Positions 11,300 through 20,825 of a stretch of 64,000 bases of DNA are shown piece after piece. This DNA is from RYN-230 sp963851025 (GTDB taxonomy: Bacteria; Actinomycetota; Actinomycetes; Streptosporangiales; Streptosporangiaceae), in contig CAWKOA010000007.1 in the NCBI GenBank assembly GCA_963851025.1, forward strand, positions 177,344-241,343, in the 5' to 3' direction. The first letter of the stretch is position 1. Every line of letters begins with the position of its first letter. The translations under genes were made by a program, and so were the position numbers. Under the pieces are notes generated by a model. It did no database searches. It saw only the letters and a list, made by a program, of their open reading frames with translations, and was not told the DNA's origin.

Positions 11300-12565
11300 T
11301 TACCTCGCCGGCGCGTCGGCGCCACCGCGCACCGGTCCTGGTGCGCCCGGGCCCGCGCCCGTTTCCCGGCCGGCGCCGCTGGCCAGGCCCCCGCCGGCCG
11401 TGGCCGGGCCCTCGCTGGCCGGCCGGGCCTCGCGGCGTCCGCCGGTCCCGGGGATGCGCCCGCCGGCTGCGCGGCACCCGGCTCCGGGGCCGCCGGCGCG
11501 GCGGGCCCGGCTGCGCGGCGCGGCGCGGCCGCGGCTCGCCGGCCGCCGGCGCCGCGGCGGCGGCGGCCGCGAGGCCGCGCTGGCCGCGGCGGCCGGGTCG
11601 GCCGGGCGGTCCGGCTGGATGTCGATCTTCCAGCCGGTGAGCCGGGCCGCTAGCCGCGCGTTCTGGCCCTCTTTGCCGATGGCCAGCGACAGCTGGTAGT
11701 CCGGCACGATGACCTGGGCCACCCTGGCCGCCGCGTCCACCACGTTCACCCGCAGCACCCGGGCCGGGGACAGCGCGTTGGCCACGAACTGGGGCGGGTC
11801 GTCGGAGTAGTCGACGATGTCGATCTTCTCCCCGTGCAGCTCGGTCATGACGTTGCGCACCCGGCTGCCCATCGGCCCGATGCACGCTCCCTTCGCGTTC
11901 ACCCCCGGCTGGTGCGAGCTGACCGCGATCTTCGTCCGGTGGCCCGCCTCGCGCGCGATGGCCACGATGTCCACCGCTCCCGAGGCGATCTCCGGCACTT
12001 CCAGCGCGAACAGCTTCTTCACCAGGTTCGGGTGGGTCCGCGACAGGGTGATCGAGGGGCCCCGGTACCCCTTGCGCACGTGCAGCACGTAACAGCGGAG
12101 CCGTTCACCGTGGGCGTAACGCTCCCCGGGGACCTGCTCCGTCGGGGGCAGGATGGCCTCGATCTTGCCCAGGTTGACCAGCACCGCCCGCGGGTCCTTG
12201 CCCTGCTGGATGACGCCCGCCACGATGTCGCCCTCCCGGCCGGCGTACTCGCCGAAGGTGAGCTCATCCTCGGCGTCGCGCAGCCGCTGCAGGATGACCT
12301 GGCGCGCGGTGGTGGCGGCGATCCGGCCGAACCCGTCGGGGGTGTCGTCGTACTCGCGGGCCGCCCCGCCGTCCTCGGCGGGCTCAGTGGCCCAGACGGT
12401 GACGTGGCCGCTGCCGCGGTCGATCTCGACCCGGGCCGTGGGCGCGGCACCCGCGGTGGAGTGATAGGCCCGCAGCAGCGCATCCTCGATGGCCTTGATG
12501 GCCAGGTCCATCGAGATGTCCTTCTCGCTCTCCAGGCTGCGCAGGACGCTCAAGTCAATGTCCAT
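11300..12565 (-). CDS. nusA: Transcription termination/antitermination factor NusA
   Basis: NusA binds RNA polymerase and nascent RNA to control pausing, termination and antitermination. Order: N-terminal polymerase-binding domain (MDIDLSVLRSLESEKDI), S1 domain (GREGDIVAGVIQQGKDP), KH1 (GACIGPMGSRVRNVMTELHG) and KH2 (LAIGKEGQNARLAARLTGWK). After residue ~325 the protein becomes an Ala/Arg/Pro/Gly-rich tail of about 95 residues. Such a tail is odd for NusA and may reflect a frame slip past the KH2 domain. The gene overlaps the rimP end. Confidence 0.94.
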   Translation of the reverse strand: MDIDLSVLRSLESEKDISMDLAIKAIEDALLRAYHSTAGAAPTARVEIDRGSGHVTVWATEPAEDGGAAREYDDTPDGFGRIAATTARQVILQRLRDAEDELTFGEYAGREGDIVAGVIQQGKDPRAVLVNLGKIEAILPPTEQVPGERYAHGERLRCYVLHVRKGYRGPSITLSRTHPNLVKKLFALEVPEIASGAVDIVAIAREAGHRTKIAVSSHQPGVNAKGACIGPMGSRVRNVMTELHGEKIDIVDYSDDPPQFVANALSPARVLRVNVVDAAARVAQVIVPDYQLSLAIGKEGQNARLAARLTGWKIDIQPDRPADPAAAASAASRPPPPRRRRPASRGRAAPRSRARRAGGPGAGCRAAGGRIPGTGGRREARPASEGPATAGGGLASGAGRETGAGPGAPGPVRGGADAPAR

Positions 12566-13132
12566 CGGGCTCCCCCTCGTCCCCCGGCTCGTCGTCGGGG
12601 CGGGGCCCCGCCGCCGAACTCGACCTGCACCTGGCCGGGTCCCAGTTCCTGGTAGCCGAACTCGCGCTGCTGGCCGGCGACGTCGAGGAGCACCCCGTCC
12701 GGCCCGGCGGTGATCACCCTGCCCTCGACGGTGCCCGGCTGCCCCGGCGCCCCGGGGGCCAGCGGGACGCGCACCAGCCGGCCCTGGGCGCGGCGCCAGT
12801 GCCGTGTCTCGGTCAGCGGGCGGTCCACCCCGGGCGAGCTGACCTCCAGCGTGTAGGCGGCCTCGCCCATCACCCCGGAGTCGTCCAGCTCCTTGGACAG
12901 CGAGCGGCTGAGCTCGGCGATGTCATCCAGGCTGGGACGCGCGGTCGGCGTCCACCACGACGCGGAGCAGGCGGCGCCGGCCGGCCGCCGCCACCTTCAC
13001 CGACTCCAGGTCCAGGCCCGCCGACGCGGACGGCCGGCTCGAGCACCCGGGTCAGCCGTGCGGTCTCGGCTGGCCCTCCGCACGGCCGGCTGAACGCGGG
13101 CGTGACGGTACGTGACGGGATTCACCACGCAT
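12550..13132 (-). CDS. rimP: Ribosome maturation factor RimP, several frameshifts
   Basis: RimP is needed for 30S maturation and normally precedes nusA. The conserved parts are spread over frames: LTRVLEPAV (about 13020-13060), LDLESVKVAAAGRRRLLRVV (about 12960-13020), then an intact piece MMGEAAYTLEVSSPGVDRPL (from 12873) onwards. The ATG at 13132 follows GAGGAGG. The acidic C-terminus expected of the family is visible in another frame (DDEPGDEGEPDG) just before the nusA start. At least three indels are needed to restore the gene, so exact codons are uncertain. Confidence 0.8.
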
Positions 13133-13369
13133 CACGACCTCCTCGTCCGCGACCTGTGCTGTTGTCTGGCGCGATCTAGCCTAACCGTCCCGCGCAGGGG
13201 ACTCGCCCGGTCCGCGCCCGGCTCGCCCGGCAGTTGAGATTTGCCCCGCCGCGCCGGCGCCGGCGGCCGGCGGAAGCCCGGTGCGGCCATCCGGGGTGGC
13301 GCCCCGCGGGCACTGCCCGGCTGCCCCTACGCTCAGCGGGAGCACCCGGGGACAGGGACTGGAGGAGCG
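13133..13369. promoter_or_regulatory. Divergent promoter region rimP / ferritin-like lipoprotein
   Basis: About 237 bases lie between the rimP start and the rightward lipoprotein start. They must hold the promoter for the nusA-infB operon on one side and the lipoprotein operon on the other. An AT-richer patch (about 13158-13185) lies close to rimP. No convincing -35/-10 pair was found by eye. Confidence 0.4.
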
Positions 13370-13881
13370 GTGCGGGCAGACCTGAGACGGCGCAGCGTGC
13401 TCGCCGCGGCCGCGGCGGCGGTGCCGCTGGTGGCGGCGGGCTGCAAAGGCGTGGGGGCGCTCGGCACCCCGCCGACAGCCGGGCCGGACGTGGCCGTGCT
13501 GCGAGGCCGCGATCCGCACGGAGCAGGCGCTGATCGCCCGGTACCGGGCGGCATGGCCGGGTCGCCGGCACTGGCCGGCACGCTCGGCCCGCTGCTCGCC
13601 CAGCACCGCGAGCACCTGGCCCGGCTGACGTCGATGCTCATCGAGCCGTCCGGCCCGGGGCCACCCCGCGGGGCCCCCCCTCGGTCTCCGCGCCGGCCGG
13701 CACGGGGTCGCCGCCCGCGGCCACGCTCGCCGGCCTGGAGGCGGACGAGACCGCGGCGGCCAGCTCGCAGGCCGGCTGGCTGGCGCTGGCTCCCCCGGCC
13801 CTGGCCCAGCTGCTGGCGAGCATCGCGGCCTCCGAGGCCAGCCACGCCCTGCTGCTGCGGACGCACCGGGCGGCCGGATGA
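13370..13881 (+). CDS. Ferritin-like secreted lipoprotein, frameshifted
   Basis: Starts GTG 13370 right after GGAGGAGC. The N-terminus is MRADLRRRSVLAAAAAA followed by VPLVAAGC: an Arg-rich, Tat-like signal with a lipobox. Across frame breaks the mature part reads AAIRTEQALIARYRAA (about 13500-13550), LAGTLGPLLAQHREHLARLT, and LEADETAAASSQAGWLALA ending in a helix with EASHALLLRTHRAA. Paired helices with Glu/His are typical of ferritin-like proteins, and the sequence resembles actinobacterial secreted ferritin-like proteins. Its stop overlaps the ATG of the next, related gene. Metal binding is not demonstrated. Confidence 0.68.
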
Positions 13882-14403
13882 CCAGCAGCACGGGTCCGCC
13901 AGCCGACGGTCCCGCCACGGTCCGGCGGCACGTCCGCTGCAGGCCCGGCCGCGGGGCCGCGCGCGGTGGCCGCGCTGCAGGCCGCGCTCGCCGCGGTGAA
14001 CGCGGCCATCTACGGCTACGGGGTGGCCGGTGCCCAGCTGGGCACCGCGGCCCGGGACCTGGCCCTGCGGGACTGGACCGAGCACGAGGTCGCCCGGGAC
14101 AGCTGGAAGCCATGCTGACCACGCCTGGGCGCCAAGCCGGCCGCCGCCCGGGCCGCCTATCAGCTGCCGTTCCCGGTGCACGGCACCCGGGCCGCGATCT
14201 CGCTCGCGGGTTACCTGGAGAACCGGGTCGCCGCGGCCTACCTGGGCATCGTCGCGCTGGACGACCCGGGCTGCGGGCCTGGGGTGCCGCGCAGGCCCGC
14301 GGCTGCGCGCTGCGCGCGACGGCCTGGCTGGGCCGGACCATGGCTTTCCCCGGCCTGCCCGCGGCCCGGGAACGGCGCGGCCCGGCCATCAGCCTCGCCG
14401 TAA
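13878..14403 (+). CDS. DUF4439 ferritin-like protein, frameshifted
   Basis: Begins with an ATGA overlap on the preceding lipoprotein gene. The DUF4439-like core reads VAALQAALAAVNAAIYGYGV, then RDLALRDWTEHEVARD, AAYQLPFPVHGTRAAISLAG, YLENRVAAAYLGIVALDD and ATAWLGRTMAFPGLPA, spread over at least two frames (breaks near 14105-14130 and 14265-14290). The end is uncertain; a TAA at 14401 fits the usual ending soon after FPGLPA. Function unknown. A ferritin-like helix bundle is predicted for the family. The two adjacent genes may form one complex at the membrane. Confidence 0.65.
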
Positions 14404-14537
14404 TTCCCCCGGCGGCGCCAGCACCGCCGCGCCGGTCGCCGGGCCAGCCGCGGCCGCGGGCCAGCCCGCGCACGGCCGCGGCCGCCGGTGCTCCCCCGGG
14501 TGCATCCCCCTGGGGCCGTCAGCCCCGGCGCCGGTAC

Positions 14538-14854
14538 TCAGCTGCCGTGGGGCGCGGACAGGACGTGAGCGACCCGTTCCGCCGCGCGCTCCAGCTCGGT
14601 GGCGGCCGCGATCCGCTCGGCCCAGGACCACCAGAACCACCAGCTGCCGTCTTCGCAGCAGCCCGCGTAGACGTCCTCGGCCAGCGCCGGCGCGGCGGGG
14701 TTGACCACCCGCAGGCTCGGTACCCGGCCCGCGGGGCCATCAGGTTCGTGGTCATCCCCTGCCTGGCCAGCTCGGGCGCCAACCTGTCCAGCTGGTCCAG
14801 GTAGGCCTGGTCCGGCGGCGACAGGGAACTCACCTGAGGAGCCCCCATGACCAT
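14538..14854 (-). CDS. Small conserved actinobacterial protein beside HTH-DUF5753 gene, one frameshift
   Basis: About 105 residues once one frame break near 14725 is repaired. The N-terminal part is an amphipathic helix (YLDQLDRLAPELARQGM). The C-terminal part is SLRVVNPAAPALAEDVYAG and GSWWFWWSWAERI, with an unusual Trp cluster. I know proteins of this shape only as partners encoded next to HTH-DUF5753 regulators; their function is unknown. GAGG lies a few bases before the ATG at 14854. It is divergent from the HTH gene at 15198 and probably shares its control region. Confidence 0.6.
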
Positions 14855-15197
14855 CAAAATCACCTCTAGTAATCAGACGACAGCGAAGAGTGCCTAGACC
14901 AGGATGCCGCGTGCGATTGCTATTTGCAATATGCATTCAGGACTTCGCACGTTCCGCCGCGCAGGTTACCGGCGGCCGGGTGGCCGCGCCCGAATGCGGC
15001 GCGCAGGCCCAAACCTTGGCCCGCAGGCTGACGAATGCCCTGTAACGGGCCAAGCCCGGCACCCGCCGGAACCGCTTATGCCCAGGTGAGGACTTATCTC
15101 GCCGGGAACGTGGTCCTGCTCCGGTTAAGCGGCACGGGTGGCCTGTGGCAGGTGCCACACTGAAGGCAAGGCCTATACCGGACAGAAGGAGATCCCC
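14855..15197. promoter_or_regulatory. Divergent control region of small protein / HTH-DUF5753 pair
   Basis: This 343-base spacer is AT-rich for this genome at its left end (about 14855-14950, with runs such as TTGCTATTTGCAATATGCAT), the most likely promoter zone. The TTGCTATTTGCAA segment (14917-14929) is an imperfect dyad that could be an operator. No gene is evident. Confidence 0.45.
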
Positions 15198-16052
15198 ACG
15201 GCCACTCAGCAGAGCCCCACCGTCCGGCGCCGCCGGCTCGCGCTGGAGCTGCGCCGGTTCCGCGATGCGGCCGGCCTGACCTGTGAGGAAGTCGCCGAGC
15301 ACCTGGAGTGCTCGACGTCCAAAATCAGCCGGATCGAGACCGGCCGGGTATCTGTCTCACCCCGGGACGTCCGCGACATGCTCCAGCTTTACGGCGTGCC
15401 CGTGCCACAGCAGGACAGCCTGGTCCAACTCGCCCGCGAGTCGCGGCAGAAGGGCTGGTGGCACGCGTACAGCGACGCCATCGAGCCGCGGTTCGCCACC
15501 TACATCGGGCTGGAGAGCGCGGCCTCGGAGATCCGGATCTACGAGGTCACGCTGATCCCGGGGCTGCTCCAGACCGAGGATTACGCCCGCGCGGTGATCG
15601 CCGCGGGGGCGGTGGACGGTGCCCCGGAGGCGGTGGAGCGCAACGTCGCCGTCCGGATGGCCCGCCAGCCCACCCTGCTCACCGAGGAGCCGCCCCAGCT
15701 GTGGGCGGTGCTCGACGAGGCGGCGCTGCACCGCCGCGTCGGCGGGTCGGGGCTGATGCGGCTGCAGCTGGAGCACCTGCTGGAGATGAGCGCCCTGCCG
15801 AACGTCGCGATCCAGGTGCTGCCGTTCGGGGCCGGGGCCCACCCGGCCATGGGACGGCCGTTCGTGATCCTGGCCTTCCCGGAGCGGGCCGACCCGGACG
15901 TCGTCTACCTGGAGGACCTGACCAGCGCGCTGTACGTGGAGAACGTCGAGGAAGTGGACCGCTACAACATGTTCTTCAACCACCTGCGCGCCACCGCGCT
16001 GTCCTTCGCCGACTCGGCCGCGCTGATCACCTCGGTGATCAAGGACCAGTAG
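15198..16052 (+). CDS. XRE-family HTH regulator with DUF5753 domain
   Basis: A ~284-residue regulator. The N-terminal helix-turn-helix is LALELRRFRDAAGLTCEEVA, HLECSTSKISRIETGRVSVS. The C-terminal DUF5753 domain is EVTLIPGLLQTEDYARAVIA, LWAVLDEAALHRRVGG, NVAIQVLPFGAGAHPAMG and VVYLEDLTSALYVE. Family members control small partner proteins and differentiation genes in actinomycetes. The best SD (AGAAGGAG) points to codon ACG at 15198, not to ATG or GTG. The next in-frame upstream option, GTG 15138, has no SD. A base error in the start codon or an ACG start are both possible. Confidence 0.88.
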   Translation, partial: TATQQSPTVRRRRLALELRRFRDAAGLTCEEVAEHLECSTSKISRIETGRVSVSPRDVRDMLQLYGVPVPQQDSLVQLARESRQKGWWHAYSDAIEPRFATYIGLESAASEIRIYEVTLIPGLLQTEDYARAVIAAGAVDGAPEAVERNVAVRMARQPTLLTEEPPQLWAVLDEAALHRRVGGSGLMRLQLEHLLEMSALPNVAIQVLPFGAGAHPAMGRPFVILAFPERADPDVVYLEDLTSALYVENVEEVDRYNMFFNHLRATALSFADSAALITSVIKDQ

Positions 16053-18206
16053 CCGCCGGCGGGCCCCGCCAGGTAGCGGCGCGGGGAGCGGCTCGGTGTG
16101 GAGAACGGTGAGCCGGGAGACGGCCCGGGTCAGCGCGACGTAGAGCCGGTGCAGGCCGCGGGCCTCGGCGGCGGCGATCCGGCCCGGCTCGACCACGATG
16201 ACGTGGTCGAACTCCAGGCCCTTGGCCAGGGTGACCGGGCACCACCACGAGCCCGCCGCCGGCCAGCCCGTCCACGGACCCGTCCAGCACGCTGTGCCGC
16301 ACCCCGGCCGCGCCGAGCGCCGGGCCAGCGCCGGCACCTGGTCGTCGGCCGCGATCACGGCGGTGGACCCGGGCTCGTCCAGCGCGGCGGCGCAGGCGGC
16401 GGCCAGGGCGGCGGGCAGCGCCGCCGGCGGGCCGCTGCCGGACGGTCAGCGCGCCCGGGTCCTGGCGCAGCGACCGGGCCGGGGCCAGGCCCGGGGCGAG
16501 CGCGCCGAGCAGCTGGTTGGCGTAGTCGAGGATCTGCCGCGGCACCCGGTACCCGGTCTCCAGCACCCGGACCTCGGCGCCGGGCTTGCCGAGGTGGGCG
16601 AGCAGCCCGGGCCAGCTGCCGGCCGCGGCGGGGGCGGTGCTCTGGGCCAGGTCGCCGAGCACGGTGGCCGACCCGGTGGCGCACCGGCGGCCGATCGCGC
16701 GGCACTCCATCGGGGACAGGTCCTGCGCCTCGTCCAGCACCACGTGGGCCAGGCTGGGGGTCCGCTCGATCAGGTCGCTGGCCTCGTCGACCAGGACCGC
16801 GTCCGCCGTGCTCCAGCGGGCCGAGGCCGGCCCGCGGGGCGGCCGGATCCCAGCGGATGGCCTGCTGCTCGGCGTCGTCGAGCAGCCCGTCCGCGGCCCG
16901 GGCCAGCAGCTCCGGGTCGGACAGCAGCCGCAGCACCAGCCGCACCGGGTCCGCCTTGGGCCAGATGGCGTCCACGGCGGCGCGCACCGGCCGGGTCCGC
17001 CGCACTGCCTCATGGGTCCGGTCGTCGCAGGTCTCCCCGGCGGCCTCCATCCGGGTCAGGATGACGTGCGCGATCCGGTGGCCCAGCATCTCCCGGCCGG
17101 CGGCGTAGCGGACCCCGCGGTCGCGCAGCTCCGCGACGAGCTCGGCCAGCTCGCCGGGGCCGACCCGCCAGCGCCGGGAGCCGCGGACCACCACGACCGG
17201 CTCGGCGGGCTCGCGCAGCCCGGCCCAGAGCGCCCGGTGCAGCACCTCGGCCATCCGGGCGTCGCCCTTGACCTGCGCGGCCGGGCGGTGTCGCGGGCCC
17301 GGACCGGTACCCGGGCCAGCAGGTCGGCCAGGGTGGTCTGGGTGACGTCCACCTCGCCGAGGGCGGGCAGCACGTTGCGGATGTAGGAGAGGAAGGCGCG
17401 GTTCGGCCCGATGACCAGGACCCCGCCCCGGGTCATCCGGCCGGCGTAGGCGTAGAGCAGGTAGGCGATCCGGTGCAGGCCGACCGCGGTCTTGCCGGTT
17501 CCGGGGGCGCCCTGCACGCACAGCGTGTGGTCCGGCCCGGCCCGGACGATGTCGTCCTGGTCCGGGGCGATGGTGGCCACGATGTCGCGCATCGGCCCGG
17601 ACCGGGGCCGCTCGATCTCCTCGATGAGGATGCGGCTGACCGCGGGCCGGCGCGGCGCTGCCGCGCCGGGCGCCGGTGAACACCTCGTCCTCGTGCGCGG
17701 TCAGCTCGCCGCCGGAGAACCCGAACCGGCGGCGCAGCTCCAGCCCCATCGGGTCGGCCGGGCTGGCCCGGTAGAACGGGCGGGACACGGGCGCCCGCCA
17801 GTCGACCACGACCGGATGGCCGTCCTGGTCGTGCACGTGCCGCCGGCCGACGTGGAACCGCTCGCCCGCGAACTCGCCCGCCGGGACGGTCCGGCGCGTA
17901 GTCCAGCCGGCCGAAGAACAGCGGGGTGTCCGGCAGGTCGCTGAGCGCTTCGGCGCGCCGGTACAGGTCGGCTTTCAGGTACTCCTCGGAGACGGGGTCG
18001 CCGCCCAGGGCCCGGAGCGAGAGCACGTCCTCGCGCATCAGCCGCAGGAACCGCCGCGACTGGCTGAGGTATTCACGTTCCGCAACGAGGACCGGATCGG
18101 GGCCGGGGCCGCCGTCCGCGCCGGCGGCGCGACGGGGGCGGCGGGGAGTGTCAGGGGCCGGGGGATCGGGCGGCGGGTCATGCTGCGTCCCGCGGGCCGA
18201 GGGCAT
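16039..18206 (-). CDS. UvrD/HelD-like superfamily 1 helicase (HelR-like), multiple frameshifts
   Basis: About 720 residues once read across frames. Recognisable in order: an N-terminal coiled region (LVAEREYLSQSRRFLRLM), VVVDWRAPVSRPFYRASPAD, Walker A in CVQGAPGTGKTAVGLHRIAY, motif II in LAHVVLDEAQDLSPMECRAI, TGYRVPRQILDYANQLL, and the motif V-VI region LAKGLEFDHVIVV and LHRLYVALTRAVSRLTVLHT. This matches actinobacterial HelD/HelR-type helicases, which act on RNA polymerase rather than DNA. HelR proteins are tied to rifamycin tolerance. The start ATG 18206 has GAGGTGA upstream. The end is convergent with the HTH gene and uncertain by a few codons. Confidence 0.82.
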
Positions 18207-18346
18207 GGGTCATCACCTCGATGGCAGGGTGTGGGCACAAGAGACGGGAGCTAGCCAAGGCCGGCGCCGGCCGGTCACCCGTTTTCCGCCGGCCCGCGGA
18301 GGCCCGTCTCCCCGGCCTCGGCACCGAACCGCCGGGGACCCGGGCA

Positions 18347-19555
18347 TCAGGCCCGGCGGCTGGCCGGGCCCCGGCGGGCCAGCACGTCCGCGCTCACCGC
18401 GGCCAGCAGCACCAGCGCGAAGATCAGGTCCTGCGCCGCGGCGCTCATCCCGAGCAGGTAGATGCCGTTGTAGATGGCCGCGATGACGAGCCCGCCCAGC
18501 ACCCCGTCCAGCGGCTTGCCCCGCCCGCCGAACAGGCTGGTCCCGCCGATCACCGCGGCGGCCACCGCGTACAGCACGAGCGTGGCGCCGTCCGTCCCGG
18601 ACGACACCGACCGCAGCTCGGAGGCGTAGATGATGCCGCCCACGCCGGCGGTCAGGCCGGCCAGGGCGAAGCACACGGTCCGGATTCCGGCCAGGCTGAC
18701 CCCGGCCCGCCGGGCGGCTTCCGCGTTGCTGCCGATCGCGTGCACGTCCCGGCCGAACCGGGTCCGGTTAAGCAGGAACGACCAGGCGAAGAGGACGCCC
18801 AGGACGATGAGCACCACCCACGGCACGCCGCGGACCGGGCTGAGCACGCCGCGGTTGGTGTCGCACACCGCCACGATGGCGACGCCGGCCGCGGCGGCCG
18901 CGGCAACCTTGGCGGCGGTGCGGCTGGCCGGCGGCCCAGCCGCGCCGCCGGCCCGCCGCTCAGCGTCGCGCCGGATGGTCAGCACCGCGAACGCGGCGAC
19001 GATGGCCGCCATGAGCAGCCAGCTCGCGGCCGGCGTGAGGCAGCCGTTGGCCAGGTCGTTGATGACGTTGTCCGAGATGGGCAGGGTCCCGCCCGAGCCG
19101 AGGATCCAGATCATCACGCCCTGGCAGGCGAGCAGGCCGGCCAGGGTCACCACGAACGAGGGCAGCCGCAGCCGGGCGATCAGGGTGCCCTGCAGCGCGC
19201 CGATGGCCGTGGTGACCAGCAGGGCGGTGATCACCGCTGCCCACCAGGGCCAGTCGCGGGACCCGGTGAGCAGTTCGGCCGTGAGCACCCCGCCGATCCC
19301 GGAGACGAACCCGATCGACAGGTCGATGTCCCCGAGCAGCAGCGCGAACACCTCGCTCATCCCCAGCAGCATGAACACCGCCCCCTGGATGAGCAGGTCG
19401 GTGAGGTTCACCGGGGACAGGAAGTGCCGGTTCAGCGACTGGAAGACGACCCCGATGACGACCAGGCCGGTGATCACGGAGACGGCGCCGCTCTCGCCTG
19501 GCGCCAGCCAGGCCGCCGCGGCGCGGCGCGGCACCGTGATGTCTGCCCGGGCCAT
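18347..19555 (-). CDS. Sugar ABC transporter permease, xylose (XylH) type
   Basis: A 402-residue membrane protein with about ten hydrophobic segments. Family motifs include FALLLGDIDLSIGFVSGIGG, QGTLIARLRLPSFVVTLAGL, GRDVHAIGSNAEAARRAGV and AAAVIGGTSLFGGRGKPLDG. The length and the insertion before FGRDVHAIGSN resemble XylH more than the shorter RbsC. It begins six bases after the binding-protein stop, so one transcript is likely. No separate ATPase gene lies in this operon; the only nearby candidate is the ATPase domain fused to the histidine kinase at 21514-23991. The frame is intact. Confidence 0.93.
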   Translation of the reverse strand: MARADITVPRRAAAAWLAPGESGAVSVITGLVVIGVVFQSLNRHFLSPVNLTDLLIQGAVFMLLGMSEVFALLLGDIDLSIGFVSGIGGVLTAELLTGSRDWPWWAAVITALLVTTAIGALQGTLIARLRLPSFVVTLAGLLACQGVMIWILGSGGTLPISDNVINDLANGCLTPAASWLLMAAIVAAFAVLTIRRDAERRAGGAAGPPASRTAAKVAAAAAAGVAIVAVCDTNRGVLSPVRGVPWVVLIVLGVLFAWSFLLNRTRFGRDVHAIGSNAEAARRAGVSLAGIRTVCFALAGLTAGVGGIIYASELRSVSSGTDGATLVLYAVAAAVIGGTSLFGGRGKPLDGVLGGLVIAAIYNGIYLLGMSAAAQDLIFALVLLAAVSADVLARRGPASRRA

Positions 19556-19561
19556 CCGCGC

Positions 19562-20785
19562 TCAGCCCGCGATCCCGGCCCGGCGGCAGGCGGCCCGCAG
19601 GGAACCCGCGCAGAGCTGCGCGGCGGTCACGAACCGGTCCCTGATGACCGTGGCCGCCATGCTGGCCGCGGTCACCCACACCGGCCGCAGCAGCACGGAG
19701 GGCACCCGGACCCGGCTGGTCGGATCGAAGGTGGCGCCGTTGACCAGGCTGGCCGGCGGGGCCAGGCCGGCCCTCAGGTACAGGGTGAGCGCCGCGGCCG
19801 CCTGCGCCTCCAGGTAGATCGGCTTGTACACGGTGCCGCACTCGTAGCCGGCCAGCACGTTGGCCAGCCCGGCCGGGGTCGCGTCCTGCCCGGTGGTGGG
19901 GAGGGTGCGGGGCGGGGTGTTCAGCGTCTTGAGGTAGGAGATGACCGCGCTGGCCGTGTCGTCGTTCGGGGTGAGCACCGCCGAGATCTTGCTGTTCGCG
20001 GTGTACTGCTCCTCGAACGTGGTCTGCGCGGTGGTCGGGTCCCAGCTGCCCGGCGGCTGGCCCGCGTCGGCGTAGCGGCCCGAGGCGAAGTACGGCCGGA
20101 GCACCTGGTCGTATCCGCGGGCGAACAGGGTGGCGTTGTTGTCGGTCGGCGCCCCGCGCATCACCAGCACGTCCGGGTGGCGCACGTGCCAGGCCCGGAT
20201 GCAGCTCACCAGCCCGCGGGCCATCAGCGCACCCACGGCGACGTTGTCGAAGCTCACGTAGTAAGCCCGGGCGCCGCCGAGCGTCATCCGGTCGTAGTCG
20301 ATCACCTTCACGCCGAGCGAGGCGGCCGCCGACTCGATCGACGCGCCCACCCCCGAGTCGATGGGATCCAGCAGCAGCACGGTGGCGCCCTGGGTCATGT
20401 CCGACTCGGCCTGCGCCTGCTCGGTGGCGTCGCTGCCCTGCGCGTTGGTGATGATGAACTGGCTGCGGCTCAGCCCGGCCTCCTGCAGCGCGCGGGCCAG
20501 GTAGGGGGCGTCGAATTCGGTGTAGCGCGGCGAGGTGGTGGTGTCCGGCAGCAGCACCCCGATCTTGCCGGTACCGAGCCGGCTGAGCGCCCTCAGCCGG
20601 CGCATCATCGAGAAGCCGGTGGTGAAGGACCGGGACGAGACTGAGGGGATCACCACCTTCTGGGCGGCCGCGGACCGGGGCGCGGGGGGCCGGCCGCAGC
20701 CGGTTAACCCGCCGCCCGCCAGCCCGGCCGTGGCCAGGGCAGCCAGCAGCACGCTGGCCAGCGGCCCGGCGCGGGGCGGGCTCAT
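19562..20785 (-). CDS. Xylose-type sugar-binding lipoprotein
   Basis: A 407-residue extracellular binding protein. A signal peptide (ASVLLAALATAGLAGGG) ends in the lipobox LTGC. The family is the periplasmic binding protein 4/XylF type: IGVLLPDTTTSPRYTEFDAP, VLLLDPIDSG, VIDYDRMTLGGARAYYVSFD and VLTPNDDTASAVISYLK. The DYDRM...YYVSFDN stretch resembles XylF. It precedes the permease and follows the response regulator by about 40 bases. It may deliver ligand information to the transporter-kinase. The actual sugar is not provable from sequence. Confidence 0.92.
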   Translation of the reverse strand: MSPPRAGPLASVLLAALATAGLAGGGLTGCGRPPAPRSAAAQKVVIPSVSSRSFTTGFSMMRRLRALSRLGTGKIGVLLPDTTTSPRYTEFDAPYLARALQEAGLSRSQFIITNAQGSDATEQAQAESDMTQGATVLLLDPIDSGVGASIESAAASLGVKVIDYDRMTLGGARAYYVSFDNVAVGALMARGLVSCIRAWHVRHPDVLVMRGAPTDNNATLFARGYDQVLRPYFASGRYADAGQPPGSWDPTTAQTTFEEQYTANSKISAVLTPNDDTASAVISYLKTLNTPPRTLPTTGQDATPAGLANVLAGYECGTVYKPIYLEAQAAAALTLYLRAGLAPPASLVNGATFDPTSRVRVPSVLLRPVWVTAASMAATVIRDRFVTAAQLCAGSLRAACRRAGIAG

Positions 20786-20825
20786 GGCCGGCCCCGCCTG
20801 CGGGGGCGCGGAGCGCGGGCCGCCG

